Source: Clostridia bacterium | GTDB lineage: Bacteria > Bacillota > Clostridia > Oscillospirales > CAG-272 | NCBI GenBank assembly: GCA_017504625.1 | Contig: JAFVQU010000008.1 | Location: forward strand, 1 to 64,000 | DNA: 64,000 nucleotides | Direction of reading: 5' to 3' | Shown: positions 26,336 through 36,079 of the stretch, piece after piece | Numbering within the stretch: position 1 is the first letter of the stretch | Layout: each line of letters begins with the position of its first letter | Translations under genes and position numbers: made by a program | Notes under the pieces: model-generated | Database searches by the model: none | The model's input: only the letters and a program-made list of their open reading frames with translations | Told to the model about the DNA's origin: nothing

Positions 26336-26574
26336 GAAACTTCTCCTTAATGTATTTTTTGTATATTCCAAATTTTAAAGACAAGATTTACGTTTTCGCA
26401 CGGCACTTTGCAAAAATTAAACTCTGATCTTATGCAGTTGGAAATTAAACGAGGTGTCCCCATGCTTTAGAAGCCTCGGCGTTTGGACAAATCAAATCAT
26501 CATAATGTCTGGAAGATATCCATAACAGCCGCGGGCATTTTTGTGCACAGTACGCCCATTTATATACATTATAT
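26336..26574 (-). other. Long 5' leader of the giant protein gene
   Basis: About 230 bases between promoter and start codon. A GGGC/GCCC stem at its very start and a CGAGG/CCTCG stem in the middle are visible. It does not match a riboswitch class that I can recognise. Confidence 0.4.
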
Positions 26575-26602
26575 ATTATACTACAACAGGAAAATTTGTC
26601 AA
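26575..26602 (-). promoter_or_regulatory. Sigma-A promoter of the giant protein gene
   Basis: Minus strand TTGACA (26597-26602), 16-base spacer, TATAAT (26575-26580). Both hexamers are perfect. The sequence between this and the next terminator (26603-26739) is AT-rich with no gene seen. Confidence 0.85.
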
Positions 26603-26739
26603 GTACGACATCATGTAGTCTTTTGCACAAAATATTCCAATCCGTTTTGTTGCATTTGACAAATTTATATACAAATTATTGAAATATAAACAATTCATTT
26701 CTAATTGAAGCATCAAACATTGTAAAACTATGATATAAA

Positions 26740-26794
26740 ACAAGCAAAAAGCATTTCTTGCTCATTTGTGTGAGCTGAAATGCTTTTTGCTTGT
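26740..26794 (-). terminator. Long terminator of the 899-residue lipoprotein gene
   Basis: An 18-base perfect arm (ACAAGCAAAAAGCATTTC) pairs with its complement across an inner GCTCA/TGAGC stem. The minus strand continues TTTTATATC. Confidence 0.85.
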
Positions 26795-26864
26795 CAGCGA
26801 TATCAAATTATCTCAATGCGTTCAATGTCGATCGATACGTCGTTTGAACGGACGACCTCTCATA

Positions 26865-29564
26865 TCATTCCGTCGCAGCAAAGCCATCGGGAATTCTTTC
26901 AAAGCTGTCTACACATCCCTCAAACGCAATTTCATACTTGATAAGGTTTTCATCTATGTAATTAAGGAACCAATGATCTCCGGTCGAGTCAATCAGCCCA
27001 TCCTCAGACATCACCAATTCACTAAGATCAACGTGGGCGATGTGCCAAGCGCCGTCCGCTATCATCTCAAGCTCCTGAATCTCATTATTAAATCTGATAA
27101 TACACGTAGCCGTTTCGGCATCATTCGCAACCTCGACAACTCTATATTTAACAACGTAGTATTCACCAAGAGGACCCGCTCCGTCAACACCAACCGAAAG
27201 TCCACCCCACACCGTATTACCGTCAGGAGTCATCACCAGCACTCCGTTTTCAATAGTGTGAGTCCTTCCTCCGCCAGTACAAGCAAACGTATGTCCATCC
27301 TCATATACGGAGTAGTCCCTGCACCACTGCCAATCCCGAGCAACAGCTCTGCCGCACGCGGTACACTCAGACTCGTATCTGCCCATAGAATCATTCCACG
27401 CGGCTCTTGCACCCGTGCTATGCTCAGCAGAATTACCGTAATTGCCGCACACTCCGCATGTGAGGACATGCAATTTATCATTAATAGCCGTTCCGCTTTG
27501 GAACTCGCTCGGATGAGAACAAACAGCCCGAAGAATATCCTCTGAATCATATTTCCTAGCGTATTTCACAATGTCAGCAATGTCTTCGGCATAACCAACG
27601 TACGCCATTTCCATCCACGCCCCCGCGCTTCCTTCAATATCCATCCTGAGATGCTTTGCGCAGTATCTGTCATTGATATCCTTCGTGACGGTGCTTACAG
27701 TAATGATCGCGAGATGCCAGCCGCCATCAAGGTTGAGATCATAGGAGAGCTTATGGCTGCCATTGGGATTCGCATACGAAGATGAGGTAAAAATTTCAAA
27801 GCTAGAAGCCCCGCTCGCTCTATATTTAAAGAACAAAAGATTTCCGGTTTCATCGTTAAGGTTTGCAAAAAACGAAACATTCGCATCAGCTGCAGTCGCA
27901 TTGGTAAGCTTTATCCCACGCGACGTTGTTTCAAGAGTCAACGCAGAATTAACTTTTGCACCTGCAAGCTTTTCTCCATCATAAACCATAAATGCAACCG
28001 ATTCTTCGGGCTTTTCAGGCTCATATCCTTCAGGAACACGCGAAATATCATCAACGCAACCCTCAAAAGCCACCTCGTATCTTATAAGATTCGGGTCCAC
28101 GTAATTAAGAAGCCAGTGGTCACCGTTAGAATCAATAAGACCATCCGTTGCCGTAACAGATCCAATTGTAGCGATATCTACAAGAGCAACATGCCATTCG
28201 CCGTCAGCCTTCATGTTAAGCGTGGCAGATCCGCCATTACCGCCCGTTCCACCGTTAAATCTTATGTCAATCTTAACAGTCTCGACGCCGTTGGCTGCTC
28301 CACCGTCAGGAACCCTGTACTTAATAATGTAGTACCTGCCAAGCTTTCCCTCGCCGTCAACGCCAAGCGATAGTCCACCCCATACCGTATTTCCGTCAGG
28401 ACTTACCTTAAGTACGCCGTTTTCAAGCATATGGACGATTCCCCCGCCGGTACAGGCAAAACGGTGGCCTTCACTATACGTGGAATAGTCTCTACACCAT
28501 TGCCACTCTCTCGTAACAGCACCTCCACAGACCTCACACTTCGCTTCGTATCTTTCGACCTCCTCATTCCAGAACGCCTTCGATCCGATCTTGTGCGGAG
28601 CAACATCACCGAACGAAGCTCCGCAAAGCAAGCACGCCGTAGCATGAACCTCTTCATCCACAGGCGAGCCTCCAACCAAGGCTTTAGAGTGATTGCAAAG
28701 TGCGCTTATCTCCTCTTCCGTTTCAGTCAGCTTAACGTAGTCAATAACATCTGCTATTTCGTCAGTAATTCCAATATATTCAAACTCAGTCCATGCGGGA
28801 GCAACACCCTGGACATCTATCCTGAGGTGTTTCACGTAATAATTGCCGTCTTCCGCAACTGGGAAGGTCGATATTTCTTTTGAAAGATCTATCACGACAA
28901 CGTGCCACGCCTCATCGTCCATGAGATAATTATCAGCCGTCAACTTAATATAACGTCCGGCATTTGCGCTGGGCAAATCAGTTCCGGTGAAAATCTCAAG
29001 GTAGGCTCCGTTGGCGATCCTGTACTTCATAAAGAGATACTGTCCTGTAGCCTTTTCACCATCAATTCTGTTAGAAAAAAAGTTCAGATTCAAATCATCG
29101 TTTGCTTCATTTCGGAACATAACGCCATTGTCAGTCTTCTCAACAACGTATTCATTAGCACGAACACCGTTTAAAAGCTCATCTTTCCCATAGAACTCAA
29201 GGAAATCTCCAACAACCAGCTCTTCAGTGGGCTCTTCGGTAGGCTCTTCAGTAGGTTCCTCGGTAGGTGCCTCAGTAGGTTCCTCCGTGAGTGCTTCCGT
29301 AGGAGCCTCGGTAGGCTCTTCTGTAGGCTCTTCTGTGGGCTCTTCTGTGGGTTCTTCTGTGGGTTCTTCGGTAGGCTCCTCAGTCGGAGCTACGGTAGAC
29401 TCTTTCGTATGGGCATCAACAGGTTCCTTGGTAGGTGCCTCGGTCAATGACGTCTCAGGCAAAGCCGTCGTGTCGGTGTTTTTGTTGCCGCACGCAAACA
29501 TCGAGATCACCATTGCAAAAGCCATAGTAACAAGGCAAAATCTCAACCACGCAGTAGTTTTCAT
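26865..29564 (-). CDS. Modular surface lipoprotein with EPT repeat stalk
   Basis: 899 residues. ATG at 29564 follows GGGAG by 10 bases and gives a lipoprotein signal peptide ending MVISMFAC. Residues of about 30-110 are a stalk of (E-P-T-E) repeats with variants (EAPTEALTEEPTEAP). The rest is a duplicated block: a beta-rich module of the kind in the giant protein (ATGQYLFMKYRIANGAYLEI), a CXXC ribbon segment (CNHSKALV to CEVCGG), and a second module (DYSTYSEGHRFACTGGG to EVAFEGCVDDISRVPEGYEP). The whole order repeats from about residue 500 (RDYSVYEDGHTFACTGGG in the second copy). Clearly a relative of the giant protein, but anchored by a lipid. Has its own promoter and terminator. Likely a ligand-binding surface protein. 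Confidence 0.85.
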   Translation of the reverse strand: MKTTAWLRFCLVTMAFAMVISMFACGNKNTDTTALPETSLTEAPTKEPVDAHTKESTVAPTEEPTEEPTEEPTEEPTEEPTEEPTEAPTEALTEEPTEAPTEEPTEEPTEEPTEELVVGDFLEFYGKDELLNGVRANEYVVEKTDNGVMFRNEANDDLNLNFFSNRIDGEKATGQYLFMKYRIANGAYLEIFTGTDLPSANAGRYIKLTADNYLMDDEAWHVVVIDLSKEISTFPVAEDGNYYVKHLRIDVQGVAPAWTEFEYIGITDEIADVIDYVKLTETEEEISALCNHSKALVGGSPVDEEVHATACLLCGASFGDVAPHKIGSKAFWNEEVERYEAKCEVCGGAVTREWQWCRDYSTYSEGHRFACTGGGIVHMLENGVLKVSPDGNTVWGGLSLGVDGEGKLGRYYIIKYRVPDGGAANGVETVKIDIRFNGGTGGNGGSATLNMKADGEWHVALVDIATIGSVTATDGLIDSNGDHWLLNYVDPNLIRYEVAFEGCVDDISRVPEGYEPEKPEESVAFMVYDGEKLAGAKVNSALTLETTSRGIKLTNATAADANVSFFANLNDETGNLLFFKYRASGASSFEIFTSSSYANPNGSHKLSYDLNLDGGWHLAIITVSTVTKDINDRYCAKHLRMDIEGSAGAWMEMAYVGYAEDIADIVKYARKYDSEDILRAVCSHPSEFQSGTAINDKLHVLTCGVCGNYGNSAEHSTGARAAWNDSMGRYESECTACGRAVARDWQWCRDYSVYEDGHTFACTGGGRTHTIENGVLVMTPDGNTVWGGLSVGVDGAGPLGEYYVVKYRVVEVANDAETATCIIRFNNEIQELEMIADGAWHIAHVDLSELVMSEDGLIDSTGDHWFLNYIDENLIKYEIAFEGCVDSFERIPDGFAATE
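29221..29400. repeat. Tandem DNA repeats coding the EPT stalk
   Basis: Twelve-base units (variants of GGCTCTTCTGTG and GGTTCCTCGGTA) repeat about fifteen times within the lipoprotein gene. Slipped-strand length change is plausible. Confidence 0.8.
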
Positions 29565-29658
29565 ATTTGATTTCTCCCAAATATCAATTTCCAATGACAA
29601 TCGGCAAGACTCGGACAATCAGAGTACGACTCTCAAAGTTTAACATTGGATCATTTTA

Positions 29659-29687
29659 ATTATACATCTTATAGGCTCATGAATCAA
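29659..29687 (-). promoter_or_regulatory. Promoter of the 899-residue lipoprotein gene
   Basis: Minus strand TTGATT (29682-29687), 17-base spacer, TATAAT (29659-29664), about 95 bases before the start codon. Confidence 0.8.
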
Positions 29688-29799
29688 GTGAAAACAACGC
29701 GCAAACTCATTTTTCGTACATTTGAACAAATCACGCATTGTTTTTTTGTTTAAAGAGTCCAGGAAAAACGTTTCCAATAAAAACGTTTCCAATAAAAAT
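29688..29799. other. Intergenic stretch with a 15-base tandem repeat
   Basis: AAAAACGTTTCCAAT occurs twice in tandem at 29764-29793, beside a GGAAA/TTTCC inverted pair. No gene is seen. Confidence 0.5.
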
Positions 29800-29826
29800 A
29801 CCCCCTTCGCAACTGCACAAGGGGGT
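29800..29826 (-). terminator. Terminator of the RsmF-like gene
   Basis: AACCCCCTT and AAGGGGGT pair on the minus strand and are followed by ATTTTTATT. Confidence 0.85.
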
Positions 29827-29896
29827 TGAGCTTTTATTGCCCACTTTTCGCTTTTAAGTAAATTTTTGGTTTGTTTATTAATGTGTAGTTTATAAA

Positions 29897-31318
29897 TTAA
29901 TTCCTCAAACCCTTGGGATAGTGGTTTTTACACACTTCTGCGCTTACCTTTCCACCACTTATCGCAACGCCCTCGCAAAGCACCGCCGCGAATCCCGACT
30001 GCTTAGCGCCGGGCTCGCACGTCATACCTAACGAGCTTATCTCAAGTCCGCGAAGATAGTCGGCGATTCTTGGGTCATCAACCGCAAGATCTATTGTTCG
30101 CTTGAAATCGCTTCCGTACGCCGAGAAGAGCTGATGATGAGGAATAAATCTTCCGCGCTCAAGCTCGCCTACACAAACGCCCGCCGAAAACACAGCATAT
30201 TCCGGTAGAGATATGTCAGGAGCAAGAAAAACCTTGCCGTTCAAATATATCAGCTTTTTTTCGGGGATTTTCACGAGATTTTCTTCAATGAACGCCTTAG
30301 CCGCTGAAATTGCTTCAATTTCCTCGCTCGAGGTCTTCCCTTTTTGCGCTCCGCGTTCCCTTTTTGACTTTTCTTTTGCACTTGTTGAAATATCGCTTTC
30401 GTTGGTGTCACTTTCACATTCACGGTGTAAAAGCGCGATAAATTGCCCCTCACCCTTTGATACGTGCGGGTAAAATCTATGGCAAAGCGTCATATCTGCG
30501 ACCGCACCGTCAAAATTGATTCCATCCGCCGTTGCATTTGCGAGATCTTCATTGACCTTACAAAGAGAAAAGTCACTATGCTCCCTTAAAAACCAATCGA
30601 CGTTATATTCATTTTCCTCAAGCGAAAACGTGCAGGTCGAATAGATAAGATATCCGCCCTTCGCTACGCATTTTGCAACGTTTGTGAGTATTTCACGTTG
30701 CCTTTCGGCGCACATAATCACGTTTTCCTCACTCCATTCACTTATCGCAAGTTGATTTTTGCGGAACATGCCCTCACCCGAGCAGGGCGCATCGCAAAGC
30801 ACGACGTCAAAATAACCCTGATAGACCTCGGCAAGCACCGCGGTATCGTGATTCATAACAACCGTGTTGCGACAGCCCATTCTCTCGACGTTACCTTGCA
30901 AAATTCTGCACCGCTTGGTATCATACTCGTTTGCGACGACGATTCCGTCCTCTCCCACAAGCGCGGCAAGCTGAGTCGTCTTTCCTCCGGGTGCAGAGCA
31001 CGAATCAAGCACCCTTGAGCCTTTTTTTATCTCAAGTGCGTGAGCCGTAGCCATGGCGGAGGGGTCTTGCATATAAATAAGTCCCGCGTGATGACAAGCA
31101 AGTGAACCGGGATGCTCCTCATTCGTGTAAAAGCACTCCGGCGGAAAATCGGCGCGTATTCCGTCTATATGTCCCTCGCCAAGTACTCCGTCCTCACGCT
31201 TTATCGCATTTACTCGGAACGATCTTACAGCAGAGCCGTTTTCAATCTCGAAAAAGAGCTTTTCCGCCTCATCTCCGAGCATTTTCCTCATTCTTTCCTT
31301 AAATTTTTCGGGTAACAT
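29897..31318 (-). CDS. NOL1/NOP2/Sun-family rRNA cytosine-C5 methyltransferase (RsmF-like)
   Basis: 473 residues. SAM-binding motif LDSCSAPGGKTTQLAALV near residue 110, catalytic motif IV DAPCSGEGMFRK near 180, and motif VI YSTCTFSLEENE near 235 with the second cysteine. A basic linker (KEKSKRERGAQKGKTSSEE) and a C-terminal RNA-binding PUA-like part (EISSLGMTCEPGAKQSGFA) match the RsmF type. These enzymes make m5C in 16S rRNA; the exact position is not readable from sequence. The ATG overlaps the stop of the HAD phosphatase gene by one base (TAATG), so the two are translationally coupled. Confidence 0.93.
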   Translation of the reverse strand: MLPEKFKERMRKMLGDEAEKLFFEIENGSAVRSFRVNAIKREDGVLGEGHIDGIRADFPPECFYTNEEHPGSLACHHAGLIYMQDPSAMATAHALEIKKGSRVLDSCSAPGGKTTQLAALVGEDGIVVANEYDTKRCRILQGNVERMGCRNTVVMNHDTAVLAEVYQGYFDVVLCDAPCSGEGMFRKNQLAISEWSEENVIMCAERQREILTNVAKCVAKGGYLIYSTCTFSLEENEYNVDWFLREHSDFSLCKVNEDLANATADGINFDGAVADMTLCHRFYPHVSKGEGQFIALLHRECESDTNESDISTSAKEKSKRERGAQKGKTSSEEIEAISAAKAFIEENLVKIPEKKLIYLNGKVFLAPDISLPEYAVFSAGVCVGELERGRFIPHHQLFSAYGSDFKRTIDLAVDDPRIADYLRGLEISSLGMTCEPGAKQSGFAAVLCEGVAISGGKVSAEVCKNHYPKGLRN

Positions 31319-32019
31319 TATAAATCTCCAAAATTAATTCCCGTAAGTCTTGACAGCGCGTTCATCAGCTCACTCGCATCATTTGCCAATATTTCCGCGC
31401 CGTTTTCAATAAGAATTTGCCTATCGCGGAACCCCCACGTCATGATCACGGACGGAATTCCGGCATTTTTAGCAACACGAACATCAACCTCGGAATCGCC
31501 AACGTAGATCGCGCCATCGCAACCGAGATCGTTAATTACGTTCAGCAAAACGGTCGGATCAGGCTTACGCTTTTGTCCTTCCTTATCGCCAATCGCAATT
31601 TTAACATATTTTTCAAAGTGATACTCACATAGCTCCTTGACCGTGGCGTCGGGTTTATTGGAAACCACCGCCATTGGAATACCGTTTACATAAAGCTTCT
31701 CGAGAACTGACGCAAGTCCCGCATAGGGCGCGGTTTTCACGTTTGAATTCTGGTTGTAATATTCTCTGAACTCATTATAGCATCGCTCGACAAGATCAGG
31801 ATCGGGCACGCACTCCACGTTGAGATTTCCATCTTGAGAATACATCGCTCTTTCAACGAGCTTCTTAGCACCGTTTCCGACGAAGCTTCTCACCTCGCCT
31901 TTAGTCCTTTGGACAAATCCGTGAGCAACCATAACGTAATTGATCGAATCGGTAATATCGTCAAGCGTATCAAGCAACGTACCGTCAAGATCGAACACTA
32001 CCGCAATTTTTTTATCCAT
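31318..32019 (-). CDS. HAD-family phosphatase (phosphoglycolate phosphatase-like)
   Basis: 233 residues. HAD motifs: VVFDLDGTLLDTLDDI at the N-terminus (nucleophile and acid Asp), AVVSNKPD (motif II), KRKPDP (motif III lysine) and IYVGDSEVDV (motif IV). A helical cap follows motif I, as in Gph and PpaX. ATG at 32019 is preferred because GGAGGTGA lies five bases upstream; the in-frame GTG further upstream is inside that site. Substrate specificity (phosphoglycolate, pyrophosphate or other) cannot be told. It has a TTGACA/TAAAAT promoter and shares a transcript with the methyltransferase gene. Confidence 0.92.
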   Translation of the reverse strand: MDKKIAVVFDLDGTLLDTLDDITDSINYVMVAHGFVQRTKGEVRSFVGNGAKKLVERAMYSQDGNLNVECVPDPDLVERCYNEFREYYNQNSNVKTAPYAGLASVLEKLYVNGIPMAVVSNKPDATVKELCEYHFEKYVKIAIGDKEGQKRKPDPTVLLNVINDLGCDGAIYVGDSEVDVRVAKNAGIPSVIMTWGFRDRQILIENGAEILANDASELMNALSRLTGINFGDL

Positions 32020-32044
32020 AAGGCTCACCTCCACTCAATAAATA

Positions 32045-32073
32045 ATTTTACACTTTCAAACACACTTTGTCAA
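32045..32073 (-). promoter_or_regulatory. Promoter of the HAD/RsmF operon
   Basis: Minus strand TTGACA (32068-32073), 17-base spacer, TAAAAT (32045-32050), about 25 bases before the start codon. Confidence 0.82.
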
Positions 32074-32077
32074 TACA

Positions 32078-32111
32078 AAAAACGACGTCCGCCATCGCAA
32101 AACGTCGTTTA
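32078..32111 (-). terminator. Terminator of the NUDIX gene
   Basis: AAACGACG and CGTCGTTT pair on the minus strand with a 16-base loop and are followed by TTTGTATT. It overlaps the NUDIX stop codon and lies just before the next promoter. Confidence 0.75.
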
Positions 32112-32543
32112 TTGCTTATATTTGTCCTCAACGTACTTCATAGCAAGCTCAAGCACGTGCTTATCATTGCCGTGAGTGAGAAGTCCCATCGCGTTTTCAA
32201 GCGGTATCCACGCGACCTCCTCAACTTCACCCGGACGGGGATGTATCTCGGTATGTCTTGTGAATGCAAGGAAATAAACCACTTCCTTTTTCACGCCGGG
32301 ACGCGGCTTGTAATAAACGGGTTGACGGAATCTCTCGTTGATATGGATCTTGACCGAGGTTTCCTCAAGCACCTCGCGCTCCGCCGTCATAGTTTCGGTC
32401 TCTCCGACCTCAACGTGACCCTTAGGGAAGGAATAATGACCGCCCGAGGTGTGCTTTATCATAAGAACGTATCTTTTAAGTCCGCCCTTATCGTCACGCT
32501 CGTTATGTATAACGACCGCTCCACACGATTTTTCGTATATCAT
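32109..32543 (-). CDS. NUDIX hydrolase
   Basis: 144 residues. The Nudix box is complete (GHVEVGETETMTAEREVLEE), with FPK just before it. The overall form is that of diadenosine-polyphosphate or (d)NTP-type hydrolases in Firmicutes. ATG at 32543 (product begins MIYEKSCGAVVI) is chosen because AAGGGGG lies nine bases upstream; an ATG at 32552 would be almost on top of that site. It follows infB after about 90 bases containing a palindrome and may be read through from it. Substrate unknown. Confidence 0.9.
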   Translation of the reverse strand: MIYEKSCGAVVIHNERDDKGGLKRYVLMIKHTSGGHYSFPKGHVEVGETETMTAEREVLEETSVKIHINERFRQPVYYKPRPGVKKEVVYFLAFTRHTEIHPRPGEVEEVAWIPLENAMGLLTHGNDKHVLELAMKYVEDKYKQ

Positions 32544-32573
32544 TTTTTTCATCCCCCTTTCAAAAATTTCTTT

Positions 32574-32609
32574 GCAGAGGGCGAACCACCACCGTGGCTC
32601 CCCCTCTGC
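32574..32609. repeat. Palindromic extragenic element after infB
   Basis: GCAGAGGG and CCCTCTGC are the outer arms and CCACC/GTGG the inner arms of a 36-base inverted repeat. It may terminate infB, or be a copy of a dispersed palindrome family. Confidence 0.6.
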
Positions 32610-32632
32610 GATTTGTTTCAATTATAGGTTAA

Positions 32633-35575
32633 TTATCTTGCGATCTCTTCCATTACGAAGGCCTCGAGAATATCGCCTTCCTTGATGTCGTTGAATTTTT
32701 CAAGACCGACACCGCACTCATATCCCTGAGCAACTTCCTTAGCGTCGTCCTTGAATCTCTTAAGCGATGAGATCTTATCCTCGAATATAACTATACCGTC
32801 ACGGACTACGCGGATCTGCGCGTGTCTTGCGATCTTACCGTCAAGGATATACGAGCCTGCGATAGTTCCGACACCGGGCACGTGAATAGTCTGTCTGACC
32901 TCCGCGTGACCAAGAAGGTTCTCTCTGAACTTGGGAGCGAGCATACCCTTCATAGCCGCCTCGATCTCCTCGATACACTGGTAGATTACTCGGTAGGTTC
33001 TGAGGTCTACGCCCTGTCTTTCGGCGGAGTCGATAGCCGCCTTGTCGGGACGAACGTTAAAGCCAACGATAATAGCGTTGGATGCTGCTGCGAACATAAC
33101 GTCGTTCTCGGTGATACCGCCGACCGCGCTGTGAATTACGTTAACTCTTACTTCCTCATTGGTGAGCTTAACGAGAGATGCCTTGACCGCCTCGGCAGAG
33201 CCTACAACGTCCGCCTTGACGATAACGTTAAGATCCTTGACACCCTCGCTGATCTGAGCAAAGAGGTCGTTAAGGTTAGCTCTGGCATTTGCCTTGAAGC
33301 CCTCCTCCTTAGCCTTATCCTTTCTCTGATCGGCAAGAGCTCTTGCCATTCTCTCGTCCTCAACCGCCGCGAACTCGTCACCTGCGGTGGGAACCTCTGC
33401 AAGGCCGATGATCTCAACAGGAACCGAGGGACCTGCGATCTTAAGCTGCTTACCGTTGTGGTCGGTCATAGCCCTTACACGGCCAACCGCAGTGCCCGCG
33501 ATAACGATATCTCCGTTGTGGAGAGTACCGTTCTGAACAAGCACGGTCGCAACAGGGCCGCGTCCCTTATCAAGCTTAGCCTCGATAACGATACCCTTCG
33601 CGCGTCTGTTGGGATTAGCCTTAAGCTCCTTGACCTCCGCAACGAGAAGAACGTTCTCAAGAAGGTCCTCTATACCCATTCTCGTGAGAGCGGATACGGG
33701 AACGCAGATAACGTCGCCGCCCCATTCCTCGGGAACGAGATCGTACTTGGTAAGCTCCTGCTTAACGTTATCGGGGTTAGCAGTGGGCTTATCCATCTTG
33801 TTGATTGCTACGATAATATCAACTCCCGCAGCCTTTGCGTGATTGATAGCCTCAACGGTCTGAGGCATGATTCCGTCGTCTGCCGCAACTACGAGGATCG
33901 CGATATCGGTCGCCTGAGCACCGCGGGCACGCATTGCGGTGAACGCCTCGTGGCCGGGGGTGTCAAGGAAGGTGATATCCTGACCGTTTATCTTAACTCT
34001 GTAAGCACCGATATGCTGGGTAATACCGCCCGCCTCGCCGGTGGTTACGTTAGTGTGTCTGATTGCGTCAAGAAGCGAGGTCTTACCGTGGTCAACGTGA
34101 CCCATTACGCAGACAACGGGAGCTCTGGGCTCGAGCTGCTCTGCGGTATCCTCACTCTCATCAAAGAGCTTTTCTTCAATAGTAACAACTACTGCCTTCT
34201 CAGGCTCAGCTCCGCACTCAACGGCAACGAGAGCGGCGGTGTCAAAGTCAATAGTCTGGTTGGCCGTCGCCATAGCGCCGAGAAGCATAAGCTTCTTGAT
34301 GACCTCACCTACGGTGACCTTAAGCATCGAAGCCAAGTCGCTTACCATTATCTCCTCGGGAATCTGAACCTTAAGAGGACCCTTTACGATAGTAACGGGA
34401 GCCTTCTGCTCACCCTTCGCGCCCTTCTTATTGTTCTTGCCGCCCTTACCGAAGCCGCCCTCAGCTCTGTTCTGATTCTGCTGCTTCTTGAGCTTCTGGT
34501 TGTTTCCGTTACGGAGATCTCTCTCGTTTTCGGATACGAAGCTGTCGAGCTTCTCGTCGTACTTTGAAAGGTCAACGTTAGAGGAACGGATATCAACTGT
34601 CTTCGCCGCGCCCTTCTTGCTTGTACCGTCGCCGCCCTTGGGAGTCTGCGCACGGGTGATTATCTGGGGCTGGAACTTTTCTCTGGGAGCAGATTGAACG
34701 AACTCGTCCTTATCCATTCCCGCACCGCCTCTGTTATTGTTATTGAACTGGGGCTTCTGAGGCTTTCTGTCATCTCTTCTCTGAGGAGCTGCCTGACGGT
34801 CAAAGTTAGGAGCTCCCATGCGCGAGAAGCGATCGCCTGACTGACCCTGTCCCTGAGACTGAGGCCTTGTTCCGTTATTGTTGGCGAAGGAATTATTTCT
34901 CTGTCCGCCGTCCTGACGGGGAGCAAACTGATTACTCTCTCGTCTATTATTTGCGTTATTGTTTACAGATGCGCGGTTGTCCTGTCTGGGCGCACCCTCA
35001 CCTCTGTTTGCCGCCTTTTCGCGAGCCGCCTTTTCAATAGCAGCCGCTCTTGCGATTGCCTCTGCTCTGTCCACCTTAGGCTGAACCTTTACGGCGGGAG
35101 CCGCAGGCGCGCTCTGCTTATTTTCAGCTGCGGGAGCCTTGGTTTCCGTCTTGGCAGCGACGGGCTCCTTCTTCTCAGCAACTGCCTTTTCTGTATTGGC
35201 AGACTTTTCCTCCGCCTTCTTTTCGGGCGCAGCTACAGCTTCAGCTTTTTTAGCCTCGACCGTGGGCGCCTTTTCGTTTTTATTCTGCTTTTCGTCAGCC
35301 TTTTCCTCTGTTTCCTTTGCGACCTTTTCAGCCTCGGGAGCCTTCTTTTCAAGCTTTGAAGGAATAGTTGTGACACCGTCGATATAGTCGTCGATTCCGT
35401 CTATCTGGTACGCCGACGTAAGAGCGTCAAAAAGGATGTTGAACTCACGGGGCTCAAGGGATTTCTGAGCCTTAAGCTCAATACCCTTCTCCGACATGAT
35501 ATCAACGATCTCCTTACTCTTGATTCCAAGGTCCTTTGCAAGTTGATTCGCTTTGATCTGAGGTTTTACTGCCAT
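32633..35575 (-). CDS. infB: Translation initiation factor IF-2
   Basis: 980 residues. A long, low-complexity N-terminal region (Ala/Lys/Glu-rich to about residue 180, then Asn/Gln/Arg/Gly-rich to about 340) precedes the conserved part. The GTPase domain has [17 protein letters not shown] (G1), [17 protein letters not shown] (G3) and VAINKMDKP (G4). The C-terminal domains II-IV follow, ending with [22 protein letters not shown]-2 brings fMet-tRNA to the ribosome. Last core gene of the rimP-nusA-rnpM-ylxQ-infB operon, 53 bases after ylxQ. rbfA and truB, which often follow, are not here. Confidence 0.98.
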   Translation of the reverse strand: MAVKPQIKANQLAKDLGIKSKEIVDIMSEKGIELKAQKSLEPREFNILFDALTSAYQIDGIDDYIDGVTTIPSKLEKKAPEAEKVAKETEEKADEKQNKNEKAPTVEAKKAEAVAAPEKKAEEKSANTEKAVAEKKEPVAAKTETKAPAAENKQSAPAAPAVKVQPKVDRAEAIARAAAIEKAAREKAANRGEGAPRQDNRASVNNNANNRRESNQFAPRQDGGQRNNSFANNNGTRPQSQGQGQSGDRFSRMGAPNFDRQAAPQRRDDRKPQKPQFNNNNRGGAGMDKDEFVQSAPREKFQPQIITRAQTPKGGDGTSKKGAAKTVDIRSSNVDLSKYDEKLDSFVSENERDLRNGNNQKLKKQQNQNRAEGGFGKGGKNNKKGAKGEQKAPVTIVKGPLKVQIPEEIMVSDLASMLKVTVGEVIKKLMLLGAMATANQTIDFDTAALVAVECGAEPEKAVVVTIEEKLFDESEDTAEQLEPRAPVVCVMGHVDHGKTSLLDAIRHTNVTTGEAGGITQHIGAYRVKINGQDITFLDTPGHEAFTAMRARGAQATDIAILVVAADDGIMPQTVEAINHAKAAGVDIIVAINKMDKPTANPDNVKQELTKYDLVPEEWGGDVICVPVSALTRMGIEDLLENVLLVAEVKELKANPNRRAKGIVIEAKLDKGRGPVATVLVQNGTLHNGDIVIAGTAVGRVRAMTDHNGKQLKIAGPSVPVEIIGLAEVPTAGDEFAAVEDERMARALADQRKDKAKEEGFKANARANLNDLFAQISEGVKDLNVIVKADVVGSAEAVKASLVKLTNEEVRVNVIHSAVGGITENDVMFAAASNAIIVGFNVRPDKAAIDSAERQGVDLRTYRVIYQCIEEIEAAMKGMLAPKFRENLLGHAEVRQTIHVPGVGTIAGSYILDGKIARHAQIRVVRDGIVIFEDKISSLKRFKDDAKEVAQGYECGVGLEKFNDIKEGDILEAFVMEEIAR

Positions 35576-35628
35576 AAATTATACCCATACCTTTCCGGTT
35601 TTCTGCGATTATTTAATGTAATTTGCGT

Positions 35629-35961
35629 TCAGCACGATAACTGCTTTTTCACCGCCGCAAAAAAGCCCTTGTCTGCTATCGCTACCGCCGCTACCGCGCT
35701 CTTTCCGAGCGCGTGGCCAAGCTCTTCACAGCCCGCCGCGATACGAACTGTCTCTACGCCATAATATGCGCATTTGTCGTTAATTTTCTTATGTGTGTTT
35801 TCCGAGGTGTCCGACGCCTCGATAACGATAACGTCCTTGACCTCCCCGCGTTTTTCGTGCGTGTTTCTGAGATGCTCGCATATCATAGGCACTCCCACGA
35901 TCGCCTTACCCGCGCCGCGACAGAGTCCTATAACGCCGAGAAGCTTTTTTTCATCGTACAT
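35629..35961 (-). CDS. L7Ae-family RNA-binding protein YlxQ
   Basis: 110 residues. ATG at 35961 (MYDEKKLLGVIGLCRGAGKA) has GGAG six bases upstream. The L7Ae pattern is visible in the N-terminal GLCRGAGKAIVG and in the middle VIVIEASDTSENTHKKINDK; KINDKCAYYGV is standard for this family. It is a small kink-turn-type RNA binder of the nusA-infB operon. The exact role is unknown. Confidence 0.9.
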   Translation of the reverse strand: MYDEKKLLGVIGLCRGAGKAIVGVPMICEHLRNTHEKRGEVKDVIVIEASDTSENTHKKINDKCAYYGVETVRIAAGCEELGHALGKSAVAAVAIADKGFFAAVKKQLSC

Positions 35962-36007
35962 ATTAAACTCCATTCCGCCGCGCACGGCGGCACAAATAGC
36001 AATCAAT

Positions 36008-36032
36008 GAATTTTGCCCTTGTGGCAAAATTC
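36008..36032. repeat. Inverted repeat between rnpM and ylxQ
   Basis: GAATTTTGCC and GGCAAAATTC pair perfectly around a five-base loop inside the operon; there is no long T run. It may modulate expression of ylxQ-infB relative to nusA. Confidence 0.5.
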
Positions 36033-36079
36033 GCGCGTGAAAAAACATATTTACCTAGAAGAGAAATTCAACTTTCACG

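Noticed and set aside
26336..26574. A cyclic-di-GMP or other riboswitch in the leader of the giant protein gene
   Set aside because: None of the conserved core sequences of riboswitch classes I know are present; only simple stems are seen.
29221..29400. Regular short repeats that could suggest a CRISPR array
   Set aside because: Units are 12 bases, tandem without spacers, and stay in the reading frame of an EPT protein stalk.
32822..34567. A 581-codon plus-strand frame opposite infB
   Set aside because: It is antisense to highly conserved IF-2 sequence and has no supporting signal.
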